Source of the DNA: an uncultured Eubacteriales bacterium
GTDB taxonomy: Bacteria; Bacillota; Clostridia; Christensenellales; Aristaeellaceae
Direction of reading: 5' to 3'
Assembly (NCBI GenBank): GCA_902793245.1
Contig: CADBCX010000007.1
Location: 1-52,022 of the forward strand
Length of the DNA stretch: 52,022 nucleotides
The translations under genes were made by a program, and so were the position numbers. The notes under the pieces are model-generated. The model was not told where the DNA came from. It did no database searches and was given only the letters and a program-made list of their open reading frames with translations. This document shows, piece by piece, positions 9,003 to 19,246 of this stretch (its first letter is position 1; each line of letters starts with the position of its first letter).

Positions 9003-9240
9003 GACGCCATAAATGGCATCCCTACGGATGAGCACAGAGGTTGCAAGGGACATTCCCCGACAACGCGGATGCCATGAATGGCGTCCCTACGGATGGGCGC
9101 AGGGCTTGCAAGGGGGCTTCACCGGCGACGCGGACGCCATAAATGGCGTCCCTACGGATGGGCACAGGGCTTGCAAGGGGTTGATTCCTCGGCGACGCGG
9201 ACGCCATATATGGCGTCCCTACGGATGGGCGCGTTGCATA
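9003..9240. repeat. Four tandem palindromic REP-like units, period about 65 bp
   Basis: Units start at 9003, 9068, 9133 and 9200. Each begins with a palindrome of the type GACGCCATAAATGGCGTC, followed by CCTACGGATGGGC and a CAGGGCTTGCAAGGGG spacer. Central bases of the palindrome vary (AA, GA, TA) while the arms are kept. Single related palindromes occur near 23613 and at 25116-25135, so this is a dispersed family. The cluster lies 3' of the sensor kinase gene. Confidence 0.85.
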
Positions 9241-9260
9241 CCGCCCATCCACCGGCATCC

Positions 9261-10367
9261 CTAGGGGCGCGGCTCGAGGGGCAGGCGCACGGCGAAGGTG
9301 GCGCCCCGGCCGGGGGCGCTGTCCACGGTCACGTCGCCGCCGCAGAGGTCCACGATGCGGCGCACGAGGGCGAGGCCCAGGCCGTTGCCCTCGGTGGCGT
9401 GGGCGGTGTCGCCCTGGTAGAACTTTTCAAACACCCGCGCACGGGTGGCCGCGTCCATGCCGGGGCCGGCGTCGGCGACGGTCGCCACCGCGGCACCGCC
9501 CTCCCGGCGCAGGCGCACGGTGAGGGGCGCGCCCTGGGGGGAGAACTTGATGGCGTTGCCCAGCAGGTTCACCCACACGTGGTTCAGCATCTCCTCGTTG
9601 CCGAAGTACTCGATTTCCTCCAGGTCCACGTCCAGCTCCAGCGCCTTCTCGCTCCACTTGCTCTCCAGCAGCAGGATGGCCCGGCGCAGCTGCTCGTCCA
9701 GGGGGAAGGCGGCCTTGTCGGTGACGATGGTCTGGTTCTCCAGCTTGGACAGCAGCAGCACGTTGCTGGCCATGTTGGCCAGGCGGTCGGACTCGGAGAC
9801 GATGATGTCCAGGTATTCCCGGCGCTGTTCGTCGGTGAGGTCGTCCCGCTCCAGCTGCTTGGCGAAGCCCCGGATGGACACGATGGGGGTCTTGAACTCG
9901 TGGGAGAAGTTGTTGATGAAGTCCTTGCGGAACATCTCCAGGCCGCCCAGCTCCTCGGCCATGTCGTTGAAGGAGCTGGCCAGCGCGCCCATGTCGCCGG
10001 GCACGTTCTCGTCGTCCACGCGCACGGAGAAGTCGCCCTTGCTCACCGCGTCCATGGCGTGCACCAGGTCGTCGATGGGCCGCAGCTTGCTGCGCCCGCG
10101 CCCCGCCGCCAGCATCAGTATGAACACCATCAGCAGCGTGGGCATGGCCAGCGTGCGATAGAAGGGATTCACCAGCAGCCCGAAGAACACCAAAAAGCCG
10201 TAGGCGGCCGCGGCCATCAGCCCCGCCGTCAAAATCACGCCGCAGAGGAAGGTCCACAGCGTCATGTACAGGCTCTCCCGCCGGGGAAGGTTTCGCCGCC
10301 AGGGGCGCGCCTCCTCCCGCGGGGCGGGCAGGTTCGCCGCCTCCCGCCGCTTGAAGGGATGCTTCAA
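9261..10367 (-). CDS. Sensor histidine kinase (HAMP-HisKA-HATPase)
   Basis: A 368-residue membrane kinase. Two TM helices (about 36-62 and 73-89) are separated by only about 10 residues, so there is almost no extracytoplasmic domain. A HAMP linker (about 91-142), HisKA with H-box FSHEFKTP (phospho-acceptor H156), N-box HVWVNLLGNAIKFSP, G1 ADAGPGMD and G2 GNGLGLALV follow. It should phosphorylate the response regulator encoded immediately upstream. The start is TTG, overlapping the regulator's TGA (TTGA), so the two are translationally coupled. The minimal sensor loop suggests sensing within the membrane or through a partner protein. The signal is unknown. Confidence 0.93.
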   Translation of the reverse strand: MKHPFKRREAANLPAPREEARPWRRNLPRRESLYMTLWTFLCGVILTAGLMAAAAYGFLVFFGLLVNPFYRTLAMPTLLMVFILMLAAGRGRSKLRPIDDLVHAMDAVSKGDFSVRVDDENVPGDMGALASSFNDMAEELGGLEMFRKDFINNFSHEFKTPIVSIRGFAKQLERDDLTDEQRREYLDIIVSESDRLANMASNVLLLSKLENQTIVTDKAAFPLDEQLRRAILLLESKWSEKALELDVDLEEIEYFGNEEMLNHVWVNLLGNAIKFSPQGAPLTVRLRREGGAAVATVADAGPGMDAATRARVFEKFYQGDTAHATEGNGLGLALVRRIVDLCGGDVTVDSAPGRGATFAVRLPLEPRP

Positions 10368-11038
10368 TCCTTCTTCACCGCCTTGTAGCCCAGGCCGCGC
10401 ACGGTGACGATCTCAAAGTCGTCACTGCCCCGGAAGTGGTCCCGCAGGCGGTTGATGTGCACGTCCACGGTGCGCTCGTCCGTGTCGGAGTCCATGTCCC
10501 AGATCTCGTCCATCAGCTGCCGCCGGGTGAAGATCTTGCCGGGATAGGAAAGCAGCTTGAACAGCAGCATGAACTCCTTCTTCGGCAGGGTACGCTCCCC
10601 CGCCGAGTTCTTCACCGACAGGGCATCGTAGTCCAGCACGGTATTCCCCACGGTGAGCCGGTGCTCGTTGACGATGCGGCTTCGGCGCAGCAGCGCCGCG
10701 ATGCGCAGGATCATCTCCTCCTCGTCCACGGGCTTGACCATGTAGTCGTCGGTGCCGATCATGAAGCCCTTGTGCTTGTCGGCGGGCTTCTCCTTGGCCG
10801 TGACCATCAGGATCGGCAGGTCGCAGCCGGATTCCCGCAGGGTCCTCGTGAACTCATAGCCGTCCATGCGGGGCATCATGATGTCCAGCACGATCAGATC
10901 CACGTGCTTGCGATCCAGCACCTCCAGGGCCTCCACGCCGTCCGCGGCCAGGATGGGCTGGTAGCCGTGCTGGGTCAGCACCGCCTCCATCAGCTTGCGG
11001 GTATTCGCGTTGTCCTCGACGACCAGTATGTGGAACAT
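10364..11038 (-). CDS. OmpR/PhoB-family response regulator
   Basis: A 224-residue regulator. The receiver domain has acidic pocket VVEDN, phospho-acceptor D52 in LDIMMPRMDG, T80 (MVTA) and K102 (VKP). The winged-helix DNA-binding domain (about 125-222) has the usual transactivation loop and RLRDHF...TVRGLGYK recognition region. The SD GGAGGTG precedes the ATG. It is co-transcribed with the downstream kinase. OmpR-family regulators bind direct repeats with 11-base periodicity, and one such repeat (11173-11191) lies directly upstream of the divergent gene at 11250, a likely target. Confidence 0.95.
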   Translation of the reverse strand: MFHILVVEDNANTRKLMEAVLTQHGYQPILAADGVEALEVLDRKHVDLIVLDIMMPRMDGYEFTRTLRESGCDLPILMVTAKEKPADKHKGFMIGTDDYMVKPVDEEEMILRIAALLRRSRIVNEHRLTVGNTVLDYDALSVKNSAGERTLPKKEFMLLFKLLSYPGKIFTRRQLMDEIWDMDSDTDERTVDVHINRLRDHFRGSDDFEIVTVRGLGYKAVKKD

Positions 11039-11088
11039 GTTGCACCTCCGGAAATGGATGGAATCACAGGCACGCTGTCACGCGCTCC

Positions 11089-11150
11089 CCAAGGCGACCT
11101 CATCCGTCTTGCCTCTGCGCGTCAATCCACCTTCCCCTGAAGGGGAAGGC
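11089..11150. repeat. Dispersed GACCTCATCCG / CCTTCCCC element
   Basis: Contains GACCTCATCCGTCTTGC and the hairpin CCTTCCCCTGAAGGGGAAGG. The same modules recur at 31474-31530 and 38975-39153. It separates the two-component operon from the divergent promoter. Confidence 0.6.
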
Positions 11151-11172
11151 ATGGTTATTTTCCCACCCTCAC

Positions 11173-11191
11173 ATGAACCCATTATGAACCC
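11173..11191 (+). promoter_or_regulatory. PhoB/OmpR-type direct repeat
   Basis: ATGAACCC-ATT-ATGAACCC: two identical 8-mers with an 11-base period, ending at the base before the -35 hexamer TTGCCA. That spacing and position are typical of an activator box for an OmpR-family regulator, such as the one encoded divergently. Confidence 0.6.
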
Positions 11192-11220
11192 TTGCCAAGT
11201 TTCCGCTGAAATGGTACAAT
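11192..11220 (+). promoter_or_regulatory. Promoter of the 11250 membrane gene
   Basis: -35 TTGCCA, 17-base spacer, -10 TACAAT. It lies 29 bases before the start codon of the gene. Confidence 0.8.
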
Positions 11221-11249
11221 CAAGGCAGTATACTATGGAGGATGAGACC

Positions 11250-11819
11250 ATGGACCAGCAGAACCCGAAGCGCGTCTACACCGCGGAGGAGATCGCCCGG
11301 CTGGAGGCCGAGGCGGTGGCCGCGCTGCAAAAGGGGGAAACGCCCTCGAAAACGGAAGCGCCCTCTCCCGCCGAAGCGCCGTCGGTTCCCGGCTTCGTGC
11401 CCTATGTGGACGACGTGCCGGAAGTGCCGCAGGCCGCCCCGGCCCAAATCGAACCGGCCGTCGAGCCGGAGGGCGACGCCCCGGATGACGACGGGGACTA
11501 CGTGCCCGGGCCCTGGGAGGAGCGGGTGAACCGGCTGACGGATCAGCAGTGGAAGCTGGCGCAGATCATCGGCGGGGCGCTGCTGGGGGCCGTCGCCATC
11601 GGCCTTTTGTTCATCGGCGGCGAGGAGCTGGCCACCTATCGGCTCATCATCGCGGCGCTGGCGGCGCTGCTGGTGCCCCGGTACCTGGAGCGGGTGCTGC
11701 GCCGGGAATTGAACGTCGCCCGCAAGGCCATGATCGTCGCGATGCTCGTCTGCCTGGTGGCCGCGTTCCTGATCATCGGCATCCGCACCGGGTTCAACTT
11801 CTCCAAGGCGCCGCAATAA
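11250..11819 (+). CDS. Membrane protein with acidic Pro-rich N-terminal tail
   Basis: A 189-residue protein of no family I can name. An N-terminal cytosolic region (about 1-100) is rich in Glu, Pro and Ala, with a predicted helix (YTAEEIARLEAEAVAAL). Three hydrophobic segments follow near 112-130, 137-150 and 165-182, with a basic cytosolic loop (RYLERVLRRELNVARK). The start is ATG 11250, with SD GGAGGATGAG just upstream; upstream in-frame starts precede the promoter. It is divergent from the two-component operon and has a PhoB-type box against its -35, so it is probably a regulated target, perhaps of the envelope. The tail recalls protein-docking linkers. Confidence 0.8.
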   Translation: MDQQNPKRVYTAEEIARLEAEAVAALQKGETPSKTEAPSPAEAPSVPGFVPYVDDVPEVPQAAPAQIEPAVEPEGDAPDDDGDYVPGPWEERVNRLTDQQWKLAQIIGGALLGAVAIGLLFIGGEELATYRLIIAALAALLVPRYLERVLRRELNVARKAMIVAMLVCLVAAFLIIGIRTGFNFSKAPQ

Positions 11820-11918
11820 GCTGGAAAGCCGGATTGCCACGTCGACCCTTCGGGCCTCCCCGCAATGACGCATCGAGCATTGCGAAGGCCGAAGCGACGT
11901 GGCAATCTTTGTGTGTCC

Positions 11919-13061
11919 TCAGCCCTCCACCCGGTCCAGGGCCTTGACCACCTTGCGGGACCGCTGCTCCAGGCCGTCCAGCTCCGCCTCGGCCTGGTTC
12001 AGCCGCTGGCGCATCCGCTGGATGGCCTCGTCAAAGCGGGCGAAGTCCTGTTTCATGCCGGAGAGCATGGTGAGCACCTCGCCGCTGCGCTGTTCCAGCG
12101 TCACGGTGCGCAGGCCCATTTGCAGACTCGTGAGCAGCGCGCACAGCGTGGCCGGGCCGGAGATCAGCACCCGGTACTTCTCCTGCACCCGCTCGATCAG
12201 GCCGTCCCGGCGGGCCACCTCGGCGTAGAGGCTCTCGGTGGGCAGGAACATCACGGCGAAGTCGGTGGTCTGGGGCGGCTGGATGTACTTGTCGTGGATG
12301 CGTTTCGCCTGCTCCAGCACGGCCCGCTCCAGCTGGGCGGCGCACTTTTTCACGCCCTCCGCGTCCCCGGCCTCGGCGGCCTCCACCAGGCGCAGGTAGT
12401 CCTCCTGGGGAAACTTCGAGTCGATGGGCAAAAGGGGCGCTTCCTCTCCCGCCGTGGGCATCCGCAGGGCGAACTCCACCCGGTTTTGCGACAGGGCCGG
12501 GATGGCGCAGTTCTCCACCAGCTGGTCCGGCGCGTAGAGCTGCGCAAGCAGCGCCTTCAGCTGCACCTCGCCCCAGATGCCGCGGGTCTTCACCCCGCCC
12601 AGCATCTTTTTGAGGTCCGTCACGCCCAGGGACAGCTGGCGCAGCTCGCCCAAGCCCCGGTGCACGTTGGCCAGCTCGCCGTTGACCACCTTGAAGGACT
12701 CGGTCAGCCGCCCGTCCAGCTTGCCGGACACCAGCTCTTGCATCTGCTCCAGACGGCGCTCGTTGGCCTGGTTCATCAGCTCCATCCGCTCGTCCAGCGT
12801 GCGGCGCATCCGATCCTGCCGGTTCTCCATGGAATCCGACAGGGTCTCCATCTGCCTGAGGGCCGCGTTCAAATTCTCCCCCAGCCGCAGCATGGCCTCG
12901 GCCTGCTGGGTGGAATCGTGGCGCAGACGGCCCAGCGAGCGCGCCTGCCGCTTCTCCACGCGCCTGGAAAACAGCGCCGCGGACAGCACCGCCAGAGCGA
13001 TGGCCAGCGCCAGCAGGATCAGCGCCGCGAGGGCGAAGTGTTCGCTCAGGAATTCATTCAT
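11919..13061 (-). CDS. rmuC: DNA recombination protein RmuC homologue
   Basis: A 380-residue protein with one N-terminal TM anchor (about 8-30), a long coiled coil (about 38-130) and the RmuC core. Hallmarks are LGGVKTRGIWGEVQL, PIDSKFPQEDYLRLV and TTDFAVMFLPTESLYAE, followed by a C-terminal coiled coil. RmuC limits inversions at short inverted repeats and is related to PD-(D/E)XK nucleases. That role is of interest here because the window is rich in inverted repeats. Its ATG overlaps the stop of proC by four bases (ATGA), so the two are coupled. Confidence 0.93.
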   Translation of the reverse strand: MNEFLSEHFALAALILLALAIALAVLSAALFSRRVEKRQARSLGRLRHDSTQQAEAMLRLGENLNAALRQMETLSDSMENRQDRMRRTLDERMELMNQANERRLEQMQELVSGKLDGRLTESFKVVNGELANVHRGLGELRQLSLGVTDLKKMLGGVKTRGIWGEVQLKALLAQLYAPDQLVENCAIPALSQNRVEFALRMPTAGEEAPLLPIDSKFPQEDYLRLVEAAEAGDAEGVKKCAAQLERAVLEQAKRIHDKYIQPPQTTDFAVMFLPTESLYAEVARRDGLIERVQEKYRVLISGPATLCALLTSLQMGLRTVTLEQRSGEVLTMLSGMKQDFARFDEAIQRMRQRLNQAEAELDGLEQRSRKVVKALDRVEG

Positions 13062-13867
13062 TTCTTGCCCAGCTCCAGCGTCTTTTCATAGGCGGCGATG
13101 ACCGCCTCCATGGCCGCGCTCCTGAAGCCCCGGGCCTCCAGCGCCCGCACGCCCTGGATGGTGGAGCCGCCGGGGCTGCACACCGCGTCCTTCATCGCGC
13201 CGGGATGCGCGCCGGTCTCCAGCGCCAGCGCCGCCGTGCCCAGCAGCATCTGGGCGGCGAATTGCTGGGCGTCGGCGCGGGGCAGCCCGCAGGCCACGCC
13301 GCCGTCCGCCAGGGCTTCGATCAGCATGGCTGCGAAGGCCGGGCCGCAGCCGGAGATGGCGCTGGCGGCGTCGATCTGCTTCTCCTCGATGAAGCCCAGC
13401 AGGCCCGCGCCCGCCATGGCCCCGGTAAAGGTCGACAGGGCCTCGTCGCTCACGCCGTCGGAGCAGCAGAGCAGCACGCCCTTGCCGATGGCCGCCGGGG
13501 TGTTGGGCATGACCCGGATCACCGGGAAGTCCACCCCCGCCAGCTCCCGGATGGCCTGCATGGACAGCCCCGCCGCCATGGTCACCAGCACGCAGGGCGT
13601 TTCGCGGCCTTGCAGCGCCTCACGGATGCCCGAGAGCATCCCGGCCATCATCTGGGGCTTCACGCCCAGGAACAGGTAGTCGCTCTTCTGCGCGGCCACG
13701 GCGTTGTCCACCGCCGTCGCGCCCAGCTTCTCCGCCAGCGCCCGCGCCTTGTCGGGCGTGCGGTTTGCCAGCAGGATGTTCTCCCCCGGCAATGCCTTGC
13801 GCGCCGCCGAAGCCAGCGCCGAGCCCATGTTGCCGCAGCCGATGAAGCCAAAGACGGGTTTCGTCAT
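13058..13867 (-). CDS. proC: Pyrroline-5-carboxylate reductase
   Basis: A 269-residue enzyme, the usual length. The N-terminal Rossmann motif GFIGCGNMG (residues 7-15) binds NAD(P)H. VMPNTPAAIGKG and the C-terminal SPGGSTIQGVRALE signature of P5C reductases are intact. It catalyses the last step of proline synthesis. The SD is GGGGG nine bases before the ATG. It is the first gene of a two-gene operon with rmuC (four-base overlap). A paired inverted repeat at 13898-13962 lies just upstream and could shield it from the division/sporulation operon behind. Confidence 0.95.
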   Translation of the reverse strand: MTKPVFGFIGCGNMGSALASAARKALPGENILLANRTPDKARALAEKLGATAVDNAVAAQKSDYLFLGVKPQMMAGMLSGIREALQGRETPCVLVTMAAGLSMQAIRELAGVDFPVIRVMPNTPAAIGKGVLLCCSDGVSDEALSTFTGAMAGAGLLGFIEEKQIDAASAISGCGPAFAAMLIEALADGGVACGLPRADAQQFAAQMLLGTAALALETGAHPGAMKDAVCSPGGSTIQGVRALEARGFRSAAMEAVIAAYEKTLELGKK

Positions 13868-13897
13868 CTGTGTTTCCCCCTTAGTATAATAAGCAAA

Positions 13898-13962
13898 GAT
13901 CCTTCGCTTCGCTCAGGATGACGGCAAACGTACGTCTGTCATCCTGAGCGAAGCGAAGGATC
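13898..13962. repeat. Inverted-arm repeat (GATCCTTCGCTTCGCTCAGG family)
   Basis: Arm GATCCTTCGCTTCGCTCAGG is followed after a short spacer by its reverse complement, CCTGAGCGAAGCGAAGGATC. The pair could form a long hairpin between divIC and proC. Related pairs occur at 16510, 22731, 25831, 43093 and 51712. Confidence 0.9.
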
Positions 13963-14021
13963 TGTAACATCGCGATTCAGCCGACATCCGGCGTCTGTTG
14001 TCACCGCAATCCTGTCTGTTG

Positions 14022-14300
14022 TCACCGTGCGCCGTTCACGTAGCGCACCTCGCCGGGCATGATCATGCCCAGTTCGTCCCGCGCCGTGCGGATCACGTAG
14101 TCGTCGGTTCGGGCGAAGGCCAGCTGGTCGGACAGAGCGTTGACCTCCAGGATCAGCTTGTCCCGCTCCCTCCGGGCCTTCTCCAGCCGGGCCGCGCCCT
14201 GGCTGTAGCGGGCCTGGCTCACCAGGTAGCTGGCGCCGAAGACCAGCAGCGTCACGGCGATCATCAACAGCCAAAACCGGGGCTTCACTCTGCGCCGCAT
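14022..14300 (-). CDS. divIC: Septum formation initiator, DivIC/FtsL-like
   Basis: A 92-residue bitopic protein: basic cytosolic N-terminus (RRRVKPR), one TM helix (FWLLMIAVTLLVFGASYLV), then an extracytoplasmic coiled coil (ARLEKARRERDKLILEVNAL) and a conserved tail, DDYVIRTARDELGMIMPGE, typical of DivIC/FtsB. The start is ATG 14300 with SD GAGGTGAGG; a longer in-frame reading upstream lacks an SD and overlaps an AT-rich spacer. It follows yabP and yabQ in the order seen across spore-forming Firmicutes. It is a divisome component partnering FtsL. Confidence 0.9.
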   Translation of the reverse strand: MRRRVKPRFWLLMIAVTLLVFGASYLVSQARYSQGAARLEKARRERDKLILEVNALSDQLAFARTDDYVIRTARDELGMIMPGEVRYVNGAR

Positions 14301-14367
14301 CCCTGCCTCACCTCGAATCCTAAATAAATCCACTTGGCTTAATTCGACGTTATATCTTTGTTTCCTG

Positions 14368-14736
14368 TCAGCGAAATATGACTTTAATCCAACGAAATGA
14401 CCGAATTTTGACAAAAATATGACGGACCACCCGCCCCAGCGCCCGGGCCGACGCCCGCGCCGCCGGAAACACCCCCACAGCGAACAGCCCGAACCCCAGC
14501 GCCGCGGCCAGGAAATCGTAGATCCGCGCCCGCCCGTCGTCCGCCAGCACCAGCGCCCCGCAGAAGATCACCGCCGCGCCCGCGCCGAAGGCCAAATCCG
14601 CCGCCAGGGACAGCCAGAAGCCCGCGGACAGCAGGCGCCGAAGCGCCGCCATCAGAGCGTACCAGGCCCCGATCAGCGCCCCCGCGGCCACCATGCCCAG
14701 GAACACCCATCCCTGGCCCGCCGTTGAAAACAGCAT
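14368..14736 (-). CDS. yabQ: Spore cortex biosynthesis protein YabQ
   Basis: A 122-residue integral membrane protein with four hydrophobic segments (about 8-30, 38-60, 64-85 region). The short basic C-terminus (IFVKIRSFRWIKVIFR) matches YabQ. The assignment rests strongly on order: it follows yabP with a one-base overlap (TGATG) and precedes divIC. In Bacillus, YabQ is a mother-cell protein required for cortex formation. Its presence indicates a sporulation-competent lineage. Confidence 0.85.
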   Translation of the reverse strand: MLFSTAGQGWVFLGMVAAGALIGAWYALMAALRRLLSAGFWLSLAADLAFGAGAAVIFCGALVLADDGRARIYDFLAAALGFGLFAVGVFPAARASARALGRVVRHIFVKIRSFRWIKVIFR

Positions 14737-15008
14737 CAGCGCAGCAGGCGGCCCAGGAAGCCGCCCTTCTTCTTCCCGCCGCTGTATTCCAGGGCGTCCA
14801 CCTGACCCTCTACCTCCACCCGGCCGTCCTCCAGGCTCAGCCGCGACACGTTCAGCCCCGCCCCGGCCACCGTCAGAGTGCCCTGGGACGTGCGCAGCAC
14901 CACCAGCTGCTCGTTGAAGCAGTCCACGTCCTCCACCCCGGTCAGGCAGAGGCGCTTGCGATCCGTCAGCGCCACGCTGTGCTCCCGCGCCTGCTCGTTG
15001 TTTGGCAT
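14736..15008 (-). CDS. yabP: Sporulation protein YabP
   Basis: A 90-residue soluble protein with the YabP/YqfC fold signature: EHSVALTDRKRLCLTGVEDVDCFNE, then short beta strands (LVVLRTSQGTLTVAG, LNVSRLSLEDGRVEVEGQVD). The C-terminus is Gly/Lys-rich (GGKKKGGFLGRLLR). The start is ATG 15008, six bases after a run of seven G that serves as SD. It is the first gene of yabP-yabQ-divIC. YabP acts in spore development alongside YabQ. Confidence 0.9.
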   Translation of the reverse strand: MPNNEQAREHSVALTDRKRLCLTGVEDVDCFNEQLVVLRTSQGTLTVAGAGLNVSRLSLEDGRVEVEGQVDALEYSGGKKKGGFLGRLLR

Positions 15009-15525
15009 GGCCATCCCCCCCGTTCTGGACGAGTGTATGACGGAGAGGAAAGGGATATGAATGAGGAATGAGGAATGAGGAATGCGGAATGAGGAGTGAG
15101 GAGTGAGGAGTGAGGAATTCAGGGAGAAATCCTTCGGATTTCTTCGATTCAAAGATTGCCACGGCCTGCGGCCTCACAACGACGGGGCGCGGGAATGAAA
15201 AAGGGAAAATGGAGAATGACGACTGCCGCGCGGTTGTAGGGGCGCCGTTGCGGCGCCCGCCCCAAACCCGGACCCGGATTGCCACGTCGGGCTAAAGCCC
15301 TCCTCGCAATGACGTAAAACGAGGGTGATTTGAAACATTCCTACAGGAGTACTATTATTCAGCCTGCACCACGTCATTGCGAGGCCCGCAGGACCGTGGC
15401 AATCCGGTTCCCTTGAATCAAACAAATCCCGAAGGGATTTGCACCGTCATTCCTCATTCCTCACTCCTCATTCCTCACTCCACTCTCCACTCTCCCCACT
15501 CCACTCTCGCCCCAAGGAGGCACGC
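15009..15525. repeat. Composite inverted element bounded by GAATGAGG-type short repeats
   Basis: There is no gene in this 517-base stretch. The left end (15059-15117) is a short tandem repeat of GGAATGAG and GGAGTGAG units followed by the hairpin AAATCCTTCGGATTT. The right end (15424-15510) has AAATCCCGAAGGGATTT followed by TCATTCCTC/CACTCC units, in inverted orientation. The interior holds another dispersed repeat pair (GATTGCCACGTCGGGC ... GTCATTGCGAGG). The same end structure in a shorter form lies at 26647-26802. Confidence 0.8.
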
Positions 15526-16491
15526 ATGATTCCTACTCCCGAAATCGCCCTCATCGGCGCGGCCATCGTGGACATTCCCCTGGCCCCGGTGGGGCCGGAG
15601 GTGTTCGCCCGTCCCTCCACGCCCGTGGAGCGCATCGCCATGGGCGCGGGCGGCGATGCCCTGAACGAAGCCCTGGCCCTGTCGAAGCTGGGCCTCGCAC
15701 CGATGCTGGTGAGCGTGATCGGCGAGGACCCCGCCGGGGACTTCGTGCTGAAAACCCTCGAACGCGCCGGGGTGGACGCCTCCTGCGTCCGCCGGGAGCC
15801 GGGGCTGGACACCGGCATCAACATCGTGCTGGTGGGGCCGGACGGCGAGCGCCGGTTCGTCACCAGCCGCACGGGCAGCCTGCGAAGCCTCGGCCCGGAG
15901 CACATCCTCCCGGCTCTGGAAAGCCCGGCGTTTTCAGGGGTGAAAATCGCCTGCCTGGCCAGCCTGTTCGTCTCCCCGCGGCTGACCCTTTCGGACACGG
16001 AGGCTCTCCTGGACGCATTGAAGGCTCGGGGCGTCACGCTCTGCGCGGACACCACCCGGCCCAAAAACAACGAGACCCTCCGGGACGCCGCGCCCGTCCT
16101 CTCCCGGCTGGACTACTTCTTTCCGAACCGGGACGAAGCCGCGGCCCTCACCGGCGAGGCGGACCCGGAGGCCGCCGCCGACGCCCTGCTGGAGTGCGGG
16201 GTGAAGCACGCGGTCATCAAGCTGGGCGGCGAGGGCTGCCTGCTGAAAAGCGCCAGTGAGCGCCACCGCATCCCCGCCATCCCCGGCATCATCCCCGTGG
16301 ACACCACCGGCGCGGGAGACACCTTCGCCGCCGGCTTCCTGGCCGCGCTGCTGGAGGGCCGCTCCTTCGCCGACTGCGGCCGCTTCGCCTGCGCCGCCGC
16401 CTCCCTGTGCGTGGAGGGGGTGGGCACCAGCGGCGTATGGACGCGGGAGGATGTGGAAGCGAGGCTTAAGGGATTAGGGACTAGGGATTAG
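15526..16491 (+). CDS. PfkB-family carbohydrate kinase
   Basis: A 321-residue ribokinase-fold sugar or nucleoside kinase. The N-terminal substrate-binding motif is GAGGDALNEALALSKLG; the C-terminal PfkB signature 2, DTTGAGDTFAAGFLAAL, contains the catalytic aspartate. The region FPNRDEAAALTGE and the KLGGEGCLL strand are also typical. The substrate cannot be read from sequence; fructose, ribose and 2-keto-3-deoxygluconate kinases share this layout. The start is ATG 15526 with SD AAGGAGG; longer upstream readings run through repeats. The gene stands alone between repeat clusters. Its last four residues (GLGTRD) overlap the beginning of a GGGATTA-type short repeat. Confidence 0.93.
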   Translation: MIPTPEIALIGAAIVDIPLAPVGPEVFARPSTPVERIAMGAGGDALNEALALSKLGLAPMLVSVIGEDPAGDFVLKTLERAGVDASCVRREPGLDTGINIVLVGPDGERRFVTSRTGSLRSLGPEHILPALESPAFSGVKIACLASLFVSPRLTLSDTEALLDALKARGVTLCADTTRPKNNETLRDAAPVLSRLDYFFPNRDEAAALTGEADPEAAADALLECGVKHAVIKLGGEGCLLKSASERHRIPAIPGIIPVDTTGAGDTFAAGFLAALLEGRSFADCGRFACAAASLCVEGVGTSGVWTREDVEARLKGLGTRD

Positions 16492-16509
16492 GGATTAGGA
16501 ATAGTGAAC

Positions 16510-16572
16510 GATCCTTCGCTCCGCTCAGGATGACAGGTATTGTCGTTGTCATCCTGAGCAAAGCGAAGGATC
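16510..16572. repeat. Inverted-arm repeat, second copy
   Basis: GATCCTTCGCTCCGCTCAGG and its near-complement CCTGAGCAAAGCGAAGGATC. It lies between the PfkB gene and gyrA and is flanked by short tandem repeats of the GGGATTA (16471-16500) and CCTATTGCCTATTCC (16615-16676) types. Confidence 0.85.
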
Positions 16573-16671
16573 TTTACTATTGCCTGGGAAAGCCATCAGG
16601 AGTGAGAGCAAACCCTATTGCCTATTCCCTATTGCCTATTCCCTATTGCCTATTCCCTATTGCCTATTCCC

Positions 16672-19152
<2,481 letters not shown>

Positions 19153-19185
19153 GGTCGTGCCTCCATTTCTTTGAGAGGTGATTCA

Positions 19186-19217
19186 AAGGGAACAGGGAAC
19201 AGGGAACAGGGAACAGG
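19186..19217. repeat. GGGAACA short tandem repeat, left boundary of S23 element
   Basis: About four units of GGGAACA/GGGAACAGG. The inverted counterpart (CCTGTTCCCTGTTCCC) is at 19653-19692 on the other side of the S23-type gene. Confidence 0.8.
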
Positions 19218-19246
19218 AATAGCTGATTCCCAACCTCGTTTCCGTC

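Noticed and set aside
9003-9240. Possible CRISPR array from regularly spaced palindromes
   Set aside because: The intervening sequences are also repeated between units, so they are not spacers.
9078-10388. 436-codon plus-strand ORF opposite the sensor kinase
   Set aside because: Antisense shadow of a GC-rich gene: His/Gly/Ala/Val-rich translation, whereas the minus strand encodes complete kinase motifs.
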